From positions 1-64,000 of the forward strand of contig NZ_FNIN01000007.1 in NCBI RefSeq assembly GCF_900104045.1: 64,000 bases of DNA, in the 5' to 3' direction. The translations under genes were made by a program, and so were the position numbers. The first letter of the stretch is position 1. Each line of letters begins with the position of its first letter. Source of the stretch: Desulfonauticus submarinus. Its GTDB lineage: Bacteria; Desulfobacterota; Desulfovibrionia; Desulfovibrionales; Desulfonatronovibrionaceae. Of this stretch, positions 1 to 9,257 are shown one piece after another. Below the pieces are notes generated by a model. That model ran no database searches. It was not told the DNA's origin and saw only the letters and a program-made list of their open reading frames with translations.

Positions 1-398
1 ACCAGTCTTTTGTTTTCATCTAAAACTGGCAAAGAATTAATTCCTCTTTCTACAATCAAGGCCTCAGCTTCCATAACATGATCAGTAGGTTTTAAATAAA
101 CAAACTCAGTAATCATAATATCTTTTGCTTTTTTAGCCTCTACCTTTTCAATGCATTTTCTTAAAAAATCATTAATCTCAGGCTCTTGAATAGTCCTGGC
201 TAGCTTTGCATCTAAATAATAAGGCATAACTTCCTTTAACAAATCATATCCTGTAATAATCCCCTCTAACTCCATCTTGTCATTTACAATATAAATCTGA
301 CGAGGAGCAAGCTTTCCTATCTTACATAATAAACTCTTAAACCTACACTCCCCACTCGCTAATACTAATTTCGTCTGCATAAGTTTTGCTACTAGCAT
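1..398 (-). CDS. CBS-domain pair protein, C-terminus cut off by the window edge
   Basis: The reading frame starts at an ATG at 398-396 and stays open to the left edge, so about 132 N-terminal residues are visible. The start is set by a strong ribosome-binding site (AAGGAGGAA) ending 4 bases upstream, and it overlaps the stop of the preceding gene by 7 bases, a sign of translational coupling. The visible part contains CBS-type segments (IYIVNDKMELEGIITGYDLL near residue 37, then AKDIMITEFVYLKPTDHVME and GINSLPVLDENKRLV). CBS pairs usually bind adenine nucleotides and regulate an attached or partner protein. It is the last visible gene of an operon that also encodes a DASS anion transporter, so regulation of that transporter is a reasonable inference. 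The rest of the protein is outside the window. Confidence 0.85.
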   Translation of the reverse strand, partial: MLVAKLMQTKLVLASGECRFKSLLCKIGKLAPRQIYIVNDKMELEGIITGYDLLKEVMPYYLDAKLARTIQEPEINDFLRKCIEKVEAKKAKDIMITEFVYLKPTDHVMEAEALIVERGINSLPVLDENKRL

Positions 399-1726
399 TG
401 TTCCTCCTTGTTATTTGTTGAAATATTTAAATTAACAGGCTTATCCATAGATGGAGTTAGCCAAATATATGAAAAATTTTTATTTTTTTGAGCATGTCCT
501 TTACTATTATTATAACTAAAAAAAGCTCCATTTTCTTCTAAAATATGTTCAATTCTTTTAGTAAAAGCTTGGACAAATGCTTGTCCTGAGCCGTTAAATA
601 TAAAATTTTCTTTTTTAATTGTTTTGATTTTCATCAATTCCTGTAAAGATATGCTATAATTTTTTAAATCACTTTGAGTTTTAATTATTCCCCAAACTAA
701 ATGACCATCTGGAATATGTATTGTTTCTTCTGCATCAATGATAGTATGAGGACAAACTATAGAACCTTGTCCAAGATAAATAGGATAATCTTTTGTGCCT
801 TGTAAAAACGAATTAAAGCCTACAAAAACTCTGTCTGAAGCTGTGGTATGAATTAATTTTGCGCCATGAGCAATAACAACACAATTTTTTAATCTTGATT
901 CTGATACTATGCAGTTTTCTTGAATGTTAGAACCAATTCCTATACTAGAATTATGGACATAGGCTCGTTGAGAAATAAATACATTTTCTTTTATATTTAT
1001 ATTTTCATAGATACTAAGGGAAGAAATTGAGCTTGATGGAGGGATATTAACTTTCTGTTGTTCTTCTAATTTCCCAGATATAAACTTATGTATCAATTTG
1101 TTTTCAATATTATATAATAATTGATATATTTTACCACATTGATTTTTTCCTAAATATGTGTCTAAAGTATGTTTAGAGTGTTGAAATAAAAATTCAAAAT
1201 TATTTGTTTTAATCCATATAGTTCCTGGAGATATCTCTTGATGATCTAAAGTTCCTGTTTGAATATAACTAAATTTTCCAATAGTACTTTGCTTTACCTC
1301 TGTTAGATCTATTGTAGCAAAGTAATGCAAAATAGATGAATCAACAGGAGCTCCATGTATATTTGAGTAAGGCAAAGAGATTGTATTTTTGATATCAAAT
1401 TTTTGGTTTTGACTTTTATTATGCACTAATGTGTTTAATAATAGACTATTTTTAATAGAGATTTTCTCTGAATTATCAGTATGTGATTTCAATTCATCAC
1501 CTCTTATATCTGAGGAATAAAGAATACTATTTTTAATTTTTATATTTCCTAATATGTAAGAGTATAATAAATAAGATGATCTTATTTTATATTTACAGAT
1601 ATGATTTGCAGATAATATAAAAACATTTGATGTTTTTTGTGGTACTAGGATGGTTGGAATTAAATCTATATTTTTTTGATTTGTAAATAGTTGAGAGTTT
1701 AGGATAATATCTTTTAATGTTTTCAT
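392..1726 (-). CDS. Left-handed beta-helix (hexapeptide-like) protein of unknown function
   Basis: A 444-residue soluble protein without signal peptide. Residues about 245-345 contain hexapeptide-like turns (for example NVFISQRAYVHNSSIGIGSN, then RVFVGFNSFLQG), which suggest a left-handed beta-helix as in acyl- and nucleotidyl-transferases. A similar pattern of short isoleucine/serine-rich strands (near residues 55-105) suggests a second, more degenerate helix in the N-terminal half. I do not recognise catalytic residues or a named family. It lies between a DASS transporter gene (13 bases away) and a CBS gene that it overlaps by 7 bases, so it is almost certainly co-transcribed with both. Possible roles are a sugar-nucleotide or acyl transferase-like enzyme, or a scaffold; none can be chosen from the sequence. 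Confidence 0.75.
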   Translation of the reverse strand: MKTLKDIILNSQLFTNQKNIDLIPTILVPQKTSNVFILSANHICKYKIRSSYLLYSYILGNIKIKNSILYSSDIRGDELKSHTDNSEKISIKNSLLLNTLVHNKSQNQKFDIKNTISLPYSNIHGAPVDSSILHYFATIDLTEVKQSTIGKFSYIQTGTLDHQEISPGTIWIKTNNFEFLFQHSKHTLDTYLGKNQCGKIYQLLYNIENKLIHKFISGKLEEQQKVNIPPSSSISSLSIYENINIKENVFISQRAYVHNSSIGIGSNIQENCIVSESRLKNCVVIAHGAKLIHTTASDRVFVGFNSFLQGTKDYPIYLGQGSIVCPHTIIDAEETIHIPDGHLVWGIIKTQSDLKNYSISLQELMKIKTIKKENFIFNGSGQAFVQAFTKRIEHILEENGAFFSYNNSKGHAQKNKNFSYIWLTPSMDKPVNLNISTNNKEEQC

Positions 1727-1739
1727 TTTTTTCCTCTCT

Positions 1740-3200
1740 TTATTTAAGAGTTATAGGCATACCCATAATAGGCCATATAAAAGCTACAGCAATGCCTATT
1801 ACTATCATTAAAAGAATACTCGCAGGTATTCCATATAAAAAGAACTCTCCAGTGGTAAACTGTTTAGAGTCATAAGCAATAGCATTAGGTGCTGCTCCTA
1901 CTAAGAATAAAAATGGCATGCCAGCTGCAACTAGTGAAGAAAAGAGGATAACCTCTCCTGCAACATTTAAATAAGGAGCGATTACAAGAGCGACAGGTAA
2001 AGATATAGCAATAGCAGCTACATTCATAATAAAATTAGTCATCATCATCACAAAGAAGGCAATGGCCATTACAAATATAAACCAATTTGAATCTTTAAAC
2101 ATGTTGAGCCAATTGATGGCTAACCATTTGGCTGCGCCTGTTTCCCATAGACAAAATCCTATGCTCATAGCGCCAGCAAATAGTAAAATTATGTTCCAAG
2201 GAATTTCTTCTAAGTCTTTGATATTTAGAATTTTTAATATATAAAATAGAATAGTAGAAACTAAGATTATTGCAGTTTTATCAATAGCCTTTAATTCTGG
2301 AATAAAAGAGCGTAAAGACATAGTTATAATTACACCTAAAACAATAAGCCCAGCGATTATCTCATTTTTAGTTATTTTACCTAGTTGGCTGTTTAGTTCT
2401 TTAGCTTTTTCTCTAAGTCCAATTATTCTCTTTTTTTCTGGTTTTAAAAAAATTAAGAAAAATCCCCATAATAGAAAGGTCATGATCCAACCAATGGGAA
2501 ACATATAATAAGTTAGTTCAAAAAAGGTTACATCTTTATTTAGAATTTCTTTGAAAAAACCAAGAGCCACTGCTCCTCTAGCTGCTCCTAAAAGGGTTAC
2601 AATACTTCCAGCTCCTGCTACATAAGCCATACCAATAAATAATGCTTTGCCAAATTTGGTTGGTTTATCTCCTTCTCCATATAAGGCATAAATAGATAAT
2701 AAAAGAGGATAAATAGTAGCAGCTACTGCGGTATGAGCCATTATATGGGTAAGGGCAGAGGTTACTATAAATACTCCTAGCAAAATCATGCTAGTTCTTT
2801 CGCCTACTATGATAAGCATTTTATAAGCAAGACGTTTGGTTAGACCTGTTTTTGTAAATACAGTGCCAATAACTAAAGAGGCAAAAATAAATAGAACAGA
2901 AGGATCCATAAAATCTTTAAAAGCAACTTTGGCAGGTCTTATCAAAAACATTGCTTGCATAGCTCCAATTGCAAGACTAGTTACTCCAATAGGAATTACT
3001 TCAAATACCCACCAGGTACCAGCTAAGAGAAAAATAGCCAAAGCCCCTTTGCCTTCTCTAGTTAAAACAAAATGTTTTCCAAAAGGATCAACTGCATCTG
3101 GCCAAGGAGGTGAAAAATATACAATAGTAAACAAAAAAATACCTAAAAAAATAAAAAATACCCTTTTCCAATCAAAAGTATTAGGTGGATTTTTTACCAT
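1740..3200 (-). CDS. DASS (SLC13) family sodium/anion symporter
   Basis: A 486-residue integral membrane protein with about 12 hydrophobic segments, matching the divalent anion:sodium symporter family. Typical stretches include GTWWVFEVIPIGVTSLAIGA and the paired re-entrant regions around AHTAVAATIYP and TNFIMNVAAIAISLP. Family substrates are dicarboxylates, citrate or sulfate; in sulfate reducers DASS proteins are among the proposed sulfate importers, so sulfate uptake is plausible but not shown. I chose the ATG at 3200 because AGGGAGGAAAG sits 6 bases upstream; the longer frame would begin inside the preceding CBS gene. Neighbours are a CBS protein 17 bases upstream and a beta-helix protein 13 bases downstream, an unusual setting that suggests nucleotide-dependent control of transport. 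Confidence 0.88.
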   Translation of the reverse strand: MVKNPPNTFDWKRVFFIFLGIFLFTIVYFSPPWPDAVDPFGKHFVLTREGKGALAIFLLAGTWWVFEVIPIGVTSLAIGAMQAMFLIRPAKVAFKDFMDPSVLFIFASLVIGTVFTKTGLTKRLAYKMLIIVGERTSMILLGVFIVTSALTHIMAHTAVAATIYPLLLSIYALYGEGDKPTKFGKALFIGMAYVAGAGSIVTLLGAARGAVALGFFKEILNKDVTFFELTYYMFPIGWIMTFLLWGFFLIFLKPEKKRIIGLREKAKELNSQLGKITKNEIIAGLIVLGVIITMSLRSFIPELKAIDKTAIILVSTILFYILKILNIKDLEEIPWNIILLFAGAMSIGFCLWETGAAKWLAINWLNMFKDSNWFIFVMAIAFFVMMMTNFIMNVAAIAISLPVALVIAPYLNVAGEVILFSSLVAAGMPFLFLVGAAPNAIAYDSKQFTTGEFFLYGIPASILLMIVIGIAVAFIWPIMGMPITLK

Positions 3201-3217
3201 GTTCACTTTCCTCCCTA

Positions 3218-3763
3218 TTATTTTATGTTGCATTGTGCAATAGTATTGCATAAAAGATCAAAAATATCTATAGATCTAAGTACTCCAAGGAATTCGTTGT
3301 TTGCGTTATAAACAAATAAGATATTGTGGTTATTTATTACCATTTTATGTACTGCAATATCTAAAGACATTTCTGCTTTAATAGTTTCTGTTTGTTCTAT
3401 ATTTTGCATAATATCTTTTATTTTTATTGTTGGTAATTTATTACATAAATCTTTTAATGGTTCTACCCAAAACTCTTGTTTTTTTAATATGGAAAATATA
3501 TAGTCATCGTTATATCCAAATCTAGTTAGATCCATATGAGATAATTCTTTATATTTTGGTTCTATTCCTCTTAATATATCTATAATAGTTATTTTACCTT
3601 TTAATCTGTTTTCATTATCAATGATTAAAATAGTTGAATGATAAGTAGATGATTTTTTTTGTTCTTTTAAAGATATAATTATATCAAACAGAGATATGTC
3701 CTGTTGAGCTAGTATATATTCTTCTTTTGGTATCATAATATCTTTTATTAGATAGCTTTTCAT
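3218..3763 (-). CDS. Two-CBS-domain protein
   Basis: A 181-residue soluble protein made almost entirely of two CBS domains, about residues 5-68 (IKDIMIPKEEYILAQQDISL, then STILIIDNENRLKGKITIID) and about 112-176 (IKDIMQNIEQTETIKAEMSL, then NILFVYNANNEFLGVLRSID). Standalone CBS pairs sense AMP, ATP, SAM or similar ligands. The start has an excellent Shine-Dalgarno (AAAGGAGG, 7 bases upstream). It is the first gene of the minus-strand operon that continues with the DASS transporter, the beta-helix protein and another CBS protein. I infer that it adjusts anion transport to energy state; a transcriptional role is less likely because no DNA-binding domain is present. Confidence 0.88.
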   Translation of the reverse strand: MKSYLIKDIMIPKEEYILAQQDISLFDIIISLKEQKKSSTYHSTILIIDNENRLKGKITIIDILRGIEPKYKELSHMDLTRFGYNDDYIFSILKKQEFWVEPLKDLCNKLPTIKIKDIMQNIEQTETIKAEMSLDIAVHKMVINNHNILFVYNANNEFLGVLRSIDIFDLLCNTIAQCNIK

Positions 3764-4079
3764 TAATTCCTCCTTTGTTTACTGCTAAGGTTTTTTTGGG
3801 TATATTAAAGTATTTTTTTTATTAAAGGCAAGAAAAAATAAAAAATAAAATAAGGTTTATTTTTTTAACACAAAAATAATTTGCGTTAAAAAATGAAGCG
3901 CAATGAACTGTTACTTAAAAATATTTTTTTCATGTTTTAACTTTTTGTTGAATTAATTGATTGAAGAAATATTTAGTTTAACTAAAATTCAGTTTTTTAA
4001 TTTGTTATGCTAATAATAATTGGCAAAAAATTAAAAAATGATATATTTCTATTAAATAAGGATTTCAGAGGTTAATGTT
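3764..4079. other. Divergent intergenic region (316 bp), very AT-rich
   Basis: No gene is visible. It must hold the promoters for the CBS/DASS operon on the minus strand and for the CCA-adding enzyme on the plus strand. A weak minus-strand promoter candidate is TTGCCT (3826-3831) with TAATAT (3802-3807), spacer 18. A short inverted repeat TTGCG...CGCAA (3881-3885 and 3899-3903) is visible but too small to interpret. A 10-base TTACTGCTAA at 3779-3788, just above the ribosome-binding site of the CBS gene, matches half of the 24-bp palindrome at 13017-13040. Confidence 0.5.
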
Positions 4080-5204
4080 ATGAAAATATATCTAGTAGGG
4101 GGAAGTGTTAGGGATTATTTTTTGGGAAAAATTCCTAAGGATTTAGATTTTGTAGTTTTGGATTGTAAGGAAGAGGAATTTTTAAAAAAATTCCCTCAGG
4201 CGAAAAAGGTAGGGAAAGTAAAAAGTGTTTTTTACATAGGAAGAGATGAATATACTCTTAGTAGTTATGAAAATATCGAGCAAGACCTAGAACATAGGGA
4301 CTTAACTATAAACTCCTTAGCTAAACAAGAAGATGGAAAATTAATTGCACATCCTCTTGCTTTAAATGATTTAGAAAAAAAGATTCTTCGTCCAGTAAAG
4401 AGACAAAATTTTTTAGATGATCCTCTAAGGGTTTTTAGGGCAGCACGATTTTGGGCAGAACTTCCTGAGTTTATTCTTAGTGAGGAGCTTGTGGAAACGT
4501 GTAGATATGTTGTCCAACAAAAAGATATATGGGAAAAGATAAGTCCTGAACGTATAGGACAGGAGTTATGCAAAGCCTTAAAGTCTAAGCGTCCTGGAAA
4601 TTTTTTAGCTTTTTTAGAAAATGTTAGGGGATTTGAGTTTTGGTTTGAGGAACTAAAACAAGCTTCTCAAATTCCAGCTGGACCAAGGCCTTATCATAAA
4701 TCTTCTGTTTTAGGACATACTATACGTCTGATGAATGAATTAGCAGGAGATTTTTGGGCTGTTTGGATGGCCTTTTGTCATGACTTGGGAAAAATCTTTA
4801 CTTCACCAGACCTATATCCCCATCATTATGGACATGAACAAAAAGGTATAAAAGTTGTTTTAGCTTTAACTAAAAGATTAAAATTATCTCATAAAATGGC
4901 ATTGGCTGGGAAGTTAGCTTCACTTTATCATATGCAGGCAGGAAATTATAATGATTTAAGGCCAGGTACAAAAGTTAGACTTTTAAAGAACATAGAATAT
5001 TTTTTAGACCCTTTTTTTAAATTAATTTTTGCTGATAGTAAAAAAGACTATTTAGCTCAGGCTAAAAAAGACCTAGAGATTATAAAACAGGTTAAGCTGC
5101 CTACTAAATTTCAAGGATTAGGCCCTAAATCAGGAGAAATTCTTTTATCTTTACAAGGTTCAGCTCTTAAAAATGCCAACAAAAATTGTGCCAAAACTTC
5201 TTGA
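4080..5204 (+). CDS. cca: CCA tRNA nucleotidyltransferase (poly(A) polymerase/CCA-adding class II) with HD domain
   Basis: A 374-residue cytosolic enzyme that adds or repairs the 3'-CCA end of tRNAs. The class II nucleotidyltransferase head is clear: GGSVRD at residues 7-12, metal-binding DLD at 21-23, the RDLTINSLA segment near 73, and the FLDDPLRVFRAARF motif near 112-125. The C-terminal half carries an HD-type phosphohydrolase pattern (CHDLGK, with His234-Asp235, followed by HHYGHEQ), as in the E. coli enzyme type. The closely related poly(A) polymerase cannot be fully excluded from sequence alone. The start has only a modest ribosome-binding site (AGAGG, 8 bases upstream). It is divergent from the CBS/DASS operon and followed 84 bases later by the chaperone operon. 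Confidence 0.85.
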   Translation: MKIYLVGGSVRDYFLGKIPKDLDFVVLDCKEEEFLKKFPQAKKVGKVKSVFYIGRDEYTLSSYENIEQDLEHRDLTINSLAKQEDGKLIAHPLALNDLEKKILRPVKRQNFLDDPLRVFRAARFWAELPEFILSEELVETCRYVVQQKDIWEKISPERIGQELCKALKSKRPGNFLAFLENVRGFEFWFEELKQASQIPAGPRPYHKSSVLGHTIRLMNELAGDFWAVWMAFCHDLGKIFTSPDLYPHHYGHEQKGIKVVLALTKRLKLSHKMALAGKLASLYHMQAGNYNDLRPGTKVRLLKNIEYFLDPFFKLIFADSKKDYLAQAKKDLEIIKQVKLPTKFQGLGPKSGEILLSLQGSALKNANKNCAKTS

Positions 5205-5228
5205 CTCTGTTTTTTTTAGACTTATCTT
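5201..5228 (+). promoter_or_regulatory. Candidate sigma-70 promoter of the cbpA-cbpM-clpB operon
   Basis: TTGACT (5201-5206) and TATCTT (5223-5228) are separated by 16 bases, about 60 bases before the cbpA start. The -35 box overlaps the stop codon of the CCA-adding enzyme. No CIRCE inverted repeat and no convincing heat-shock sigma factor site is visible in this gap, which is notable for a clpB operon. This is a pattern match only. Confidence 0.35.
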
Positions 5229-5288
5229 TAAACATATTAAGGTGCTAACTTGTTTTAAAAATTGAATTTTTTAGAGGGGAATTTGGAT

Positions 5289-6230
5289 ATGGAGTATAAA
5301 GATTATTATAAAATTTTAGGTGTTTCAAAGGGTGCATCTCAGGAAGAGATTTCTAAGGCATATAAAAAGTTAGCCAAAAAATATCATCCAGATTTGAATC
5401 CTAATAATAAAGAAGCAGAAGAGAAGTTTAAGGAAATAAATGAAGCGTATGAGGTTTTAAAAGATCCAGAAAAAAGAAAACTCTATGATTCTTTAGGTCC
5501 TAATTGGCAGCATGGGCAAAATTTTGAACCACCGCCAGGATTTGAGAATATTCACTTTGAGTTTAGAGGAGATAGTACAGGATTTGAAGATTTGGGAGGG
5601 TTTAGTGATTTTTTTGAGACTATTTTTGGTGGACTAGGCAGGTCAGGAAAAAAGAAAAGAGCTTATTATAGTGGTTTTGGACAAGATTTTTATTCAGCAA
5701 GAGGTGAGGATCAAGAAGCTATTTTAGAGTTATCTTTGGAAGAGGCTTTTCGAGGAGGAGAGAAAACAATTACTGTAGGAAGTATTGGAACTGGTAAAAA
5801 AACTTTGAATGTAAAAATTCCGCCAAGAATAAAGGATGGAGCTAGGATTAGATTAAAAGGCCAGGGCGGACCAGGAATAGGAAATGGTCCTGCTGGAGAT
5901 TTATATTTAAAAGTAAAAATATTACCTCACGCCTTATTTAAGTTGGATGGTAATAATATAATTTATCGTTTAGATCTGGCACCGTGGGAGGCTGTACTTG
6001 GAACAGAAATAGATGTGCCTACTTTGGAGGGCAAAGTGAAGTTAAAGGTTCCAAGGGGAATTAGTAGTGGTCAAAAGCTTCGGATTAAAGGTAAGGGATT
6101 AGGACAAGGGTTAAGAAGAGGAGATCAATTGGTTGAAATTAGAATTAAGTCTCCAAAAAATCTTTCTGCAAAAGAAGAAGACTTATGGCAGGAATTAGCC
6201 CGAATCTCTTCTTTTAATCCGAGGAGATAG
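5289..6230 (+). CDS. cbpA: CbpA-type DnaJ co-chaperone (type II Hsp40)
   Basis: A 313-residue Hsp40 with an N-terminal J domain ([15 protein letters not shown] start; HPD at 33-35), a Gly/Phe-rich linker, and the two beta-barrel substrate-binding domains of the DnaJ C-terminus. The cysteine-rich zinc finger of DnaJ is absent, which defines the CbpA class. It stimulates DnaK ATPase and delivers clients. I placed the start at 5289 rather than at the in-frame TTG at 5262 because AGAGGGGA lies 8 bases upstream and the family begins with the tyrosine-rich J domain. The next gene encodes its modulator CbpM and then ClpB, a known disaggregation set. Confidence 0.93.
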   Translation: MEYKDYYKILGVSKGASQEEISKAYKKLAKKYHPDLNPNNKEAEEKFKEINEAYEVLKDPEKRKLYDSLGPNWQHGQNFEPPPGFENIHFEFRGDSTGFEDLGGFSDFFETIFGGLGRSGKKKRAYYSGFGQDFYSARGEDQEAILELSLEEAFRGGEKTITVGSIGTGKKTLNVKIPPRIKDGARIRLKGQGGPGIGNGPAGDLYLKVKILPHALFKLDGNNIIYRLDLAPWEAVLGTEIDVPTLEGKVKLKVPRGISSGQKLRIKGKGLGQGLRRGDQLVEIRIKSPKNLSAKEEDLWQELARISSFNPRR

Positions 6231-6240
6231 GAGGGAGTAA

Positions 6241-6549
6241 ATGGTAAATATTAGAATAAAAGAAATTTCCCAGCCTTGTGTGTCTCAAAAATTAAGTTGG
6301 GAAGAGTTTGTTTTTAGAACAGGTATTAATCCCTTACGTTTGACTGAGTTGATAGAAATGGATTGGATTAATTTTGATAGAGTTGGCGAAGATCATTATC
6401 TTTTTCCAGAAAAAGAGATTTATAAAGTTCAACGTTTGCTTCGAGTTTGTCGTGATTTTGAACTTTCTACTTTGGCAGGTATGATTATTGTAGATTTAAT
6501 AGAACGAGTAGAACAACTGGAAAGAGAATTATCTCAGTTTAAATTTTAA
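6241..6549 (+). CDS. cbpM: Chaperone modulator CbpM
   Basis: A 102-residue protein with the MerR-like winged-helix pattern of CbpM (SWEEFVFRTGINPLRLTELI, then aromatic/hydrophobic turns and a C-terminal coiled coil VDLIERVEQLERELSQF). In E. coli CbpM binds the J domain of CbpA and blocks its action on DnaK. It starts 10 bases after cbpA, behind a strong AGGAGGG ribosome-binding site, and precedes clpB by 33 bases. Position and length support CbpM rather than a free-standing MerR regulator. Confidence 0.85.
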   Translation: MVNIRIKEISQPCVSQKLSWEEFVFRTGINPLRLTELIEMDWINFDRVGEDHYLFPEKEIYKVQRLLRVCRDFELSTLAGMIIVDLIERVEQLERELSQFKF

Positions 6550-6582
6550 TTTAAATTTTAAAAAGATAGAAGGAGGAATATT

Positions 6583-9189
6583 ATGGATATAAGTAAATTT
6601 ACCCAAAAATCTCAAGAGGCTATTTCTGAAGCTCAGAATCAGGCCATAAAGTTTGGTCATCAACAAATAGATGCAGAACATCTATTTTTGGCTTTAGTTA
6701 GCCAAGAAGAAGGTCTTATTCCAAGACTGTTAGAAAGGGCTGGTTATGATGTTGTTGCTGTTAAAGATGCGATTAAAGGTGAGTTAGAAAAGCTTCCTAA
6801 AGTGAGTGGTCCTGGAGTTCAACCAGGGCAAATTTATGTTACTCAAAGAGTAAATAGTGTTTTATTAGCAGCTCAAGAGCTAGCTAAAAAGATGAAGGAT
6901 GAATATGTAAGTGTAGAGCACATATTTTTGTCTTTATTAGACGAGCCGCCTAACACAGGGGTAGGTAGAGTTTGCCAAACATTTCGTTTAGATAAAGATA
7001 AAGTTTTAAGTGTACTTACAGAAATTAGAGGGCATCAAAGGGTGACCTCAGATAATCCAGAAGGCACCTATGATGCTTTGAAAAAATATGGTCGGGATTT
7101 GGTAGAAGAAGCAAGAAAAGGAAAGTTAGATCCAGTAATTGGGAGAGATAGTGAAATAAGGAGATGTATTAGAATTCTTTCTAGAAGAACTAAAAATAAT
7201 CCTGTGCTTATTGGAGAAGCTGGTGTTGGTAAAACCGCAATTGTAGAAGGTATTGCCCAAAGAATTCTTCGTCAAGATGTGCCTGAATCATTAAAAGACA
7301 AGACGATTTTTGCTTTAGATATGGGTGCACTAATTGCTGGTGCAAAGTTTAGAGGAGAATTTGAAGAAAGATTAAAAGCTGTTTTAAAAGAAATACAAGA
7401 ATCAAATGGAAAAATTATTTTATTTATTGATGAAATTCATACTATTGTAGGAGCTGGTAAGGCAGAAGGTGCAATGGATGCAGGAAATCTTTTAAAGCCT
7501 ATGCTAGCTAGAGGAGAATTACATTGTATTGGTGCTACAACTGTAGATGAATATCGTAAATATATTGAAAAGGATCCAGCTTTAGAAAGACGTTTTCAAC
7601 CTGTATTTGTAGATGAGCCGTCTGTAGAGGATACAGTTTCTATTTTAAGAGGATTAAAAGAACGTTTTGAAGTTCATCATGGTGTTAGGATAAGTGATAG
7701 TGCCTTGGTAGCAGCCGCTACTTTATCTCATAGGTATATTACAGATAGGCACTTGCCAGATAAGGCTATTGATTTAATTGATGAGGCAGCAGCTAAGATT
7801 AGAACAGAAATTGATTCATTGCCTACAGAATTGGATGAAATAAATAGAAAGATAATGCAGTTAGAAATAGAGCAAGAGGCATTAAAGAAAGAAAAAGACG
7901 AGGCTTCTAAGGAGAGGTTGCAAAAATTAGCCAAAGAATTAGCTGAATTGAAAGAAAAACAAGCAACTTTAATGGCTCAATGGGAAAAAGAAAAAGAAGC
8001 AATTAATGCTTTAAGAAAGCTTAAAGAGGAAATAGAAAAAACAAGATTAGAGATAGAAGCTGCAGAGCGAGCTTATGATTTAAACAAAGCTGCTGAACTT
8101 CGCTATGGAAAATTAACCCAATTAGAACAAGAACTTGCCCAAAAAGAAGAAGAACTTAAAAAGCAAAGCGAAGGCAAAACTTTACTTAAAGAAGAAGTAG
8201 GTCCTGATGATATTGCAGAGATTGTTTCTAAATGGACAGGTATTCCTGTTACAAAACTTATGGAATCAGAGCGGGAAAAACTTTTAAAATTAGAGGACGT
8301 TTTACATAAACGGGTTATTGGTCAAGATGAAGCAGTAAGGGCTGTAGCAGATGCAGTTATTAGAGCGCGATCAGGGTTAAAAGATCCTCGTAGGCCCATA
8401 GGTTCATTTTTATTTCTTGGACCCACAGGTGTTGGTAAAACTGAGCTTTGTAAAACTTTGGCTAGAACATTATTTGATACAGAAGAGAATATGATTCGTT
8501 TAGATATGTCTGAATATATGGAAAAGCATACAGTAGCGCGACTTATTGGAGCTCCTCCTGGATATGTAGGATATGAAGAGGGAGGACAACTTACTGAAGC
8601 TGTGCGTAGAAAACCATATTCAGTAATACTTTTTGATGAAGTGGAAAAAGCACATCCTGATGTCTTTAATATTTTACTTCAGATTTTAGATGATGGAAGG
8701 CTTACAGACAGTCATGGAAGGATAGTTGATTTTAAAAATACTATTATAATTATGACCTCTAACCTTGGAGCACAATATTTATTGGACGGTATTACTCCAG
8801 ATGGTCAACTAAAACCTGGAGTAGAAGAACAAGTAATGAATGTGGTAAAAAGTCATTTTAGGCCAGAGTTTTTAAATCGTATTGATGAGATTGTCTTGTT
8901 TAAACCATTGTTGTTAGAAGAGATTAAGCAGATTATAGAGCTATTATTAGATGATTTAAGGGAAAGGTTGAAAGAGAAAAAGATTAGTTTAGAACTTACT
9001 CCAGAAGCCAAAGAATTAATTGCCAGAGAGGCTTATGATCCTGTGTATGGAGCAAGACCATTGAAACGCTATCTTATTCATAATGTGGAAACAAAACTGG
9101 CTAAGGCAATTATTGGTGGTAAGGTAATGGAAGGAGATAAGGTAGTAGTAAAAGTGAAAGATGGTGACTTGGTTTTAGATGTGGAATAG
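6583..9189 (+). CDS. clpB: ATP-dependent disaggregase ClpB
   Basis: An 868-residue Hsp100 AAA+ protein that extracts polypeptides from aggregates together with DnaK. All parts are present: N-terminal repeat domain (about 1-150), AAA-1 with Walker A GEAGVGKT at 211-218, the ClpB-specific middle coiled-coil domain (about 405-530), AAA-2 with Walker A GPTGVGKT at 613-620, and the C-terminal D2-small domain. Length is normal for ClpB, and the middle domain separates it from ClpA and ClpC. The start follows AGAAGGAGGAA. It ends the cbpA-cbpM-clpB operon and is followed by a strong terminator. Confidence 0.97.
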   Translation: MDISKFTQKSQEAISEAQNQAIKFGHQQIDAEHLFLALVSQEEGLIPRLLERAGYDVVAVKDAIKGELEKLPKVSGPGVQPGQIYVTQRVNSVLLAAQELAKKMKDEYVSVEHIFLSLLDEPPNTGVGRVCQTFRLDKDKVLSVLTEIRGHQRVTSDNPEGTYDALKKYGRDLVEEARKGKLDPVIGRDSEIRRCIRILSRRTKNNPVLIGEAGVGKTAIVEGIAQRILRQDVPESLKDKTIFALDMGALIAGAKFRGEFEERLKAVLKEIQESNGKIILFIDEIHTIVGAGKAEGAMDAGNLLKPMLARGELHCIGATTVDEYRKYIEKDPALERRFQPVFVDEPSVEDTVSILRGLKERFEVHHGVRISDSALVAAATLSHRYITDRHLPDKAIDLIDEAAAKIRTEIDSLPTELDEINRKIMQLEIEQEALKKEKDEASKERLQKLAKELAELKEKQATLMAQWEKEKEAINALRKLKEEIEKTRLEIEAAERAYDLNKAAELRYGKLTQLEQELAQKEEELKKQSEGKTLLKEEVGPDDIAEIVSKWTGIPVTKLMESEREKLLKLEDVLHKRVIGQDEAVRAVADAVIRARSGLKDPRRPIGSFLFLGPTGVGKTELCKTLARTLFDTEENMIRLDMSEYMEKHTVARLIGAPPGYVGYEEGGQLTEAVRRKPYSVILFDEVEKAHPDVFNILLQILDDGRLTDSHGRIVDFKNTIIIMTSNLGAQYLLDGITPDGQLKPGVEEQVMNVVKSHFRPEFLNRIDEIVLFKPLLLEEIKQIIELLLDDLRERLKEKKISLELTPEAKELIAREAYDPVYGARPLKRYLIHNVETKLAKAIIGGKVMEGDKVVVKVKDGDLVLDVE

Positions 9190-9228
9190 ATTTTAGGATA
9201 AAGAGATTTTTATGTAATCGAACTATAA

Positions 9229-9257
9229 AATAGGGGGCAGAGACTTTGCCCCCTATT
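9229..9257. terminator. Bidirectional terminator between clpB and nikO
   Basis: A perfect 11-bp stem (AATAGGGGGCA, 9229-9239; TGCCCCCTATT, 9247-9257) with a 7-base loop, followed on the plus strand by TGTTTT. It overlaps the stop codon of the convergent nikO gene, so it probably serves both transcripts. Confidence 0.85.

Noticed and set aside
3201-3251. N-terminal extension of the DASS transporter
   Set aside because: It overlaps the end of the CBS gene; a good ribosome-binding site supports the ATG at 3200.
3881-3903. Inverted repeat TTGCG...CGCAA
   Set aside because: Arms of only 5 bases; expected by chance.
4015-4035. TTGGCA-like word as a possible sigma-54 site before cca
   Set aside because: The -12 element is missing. 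No convincing TGGCAC-N5-TTGC was found in any gap despite two NtrC-type regulators.
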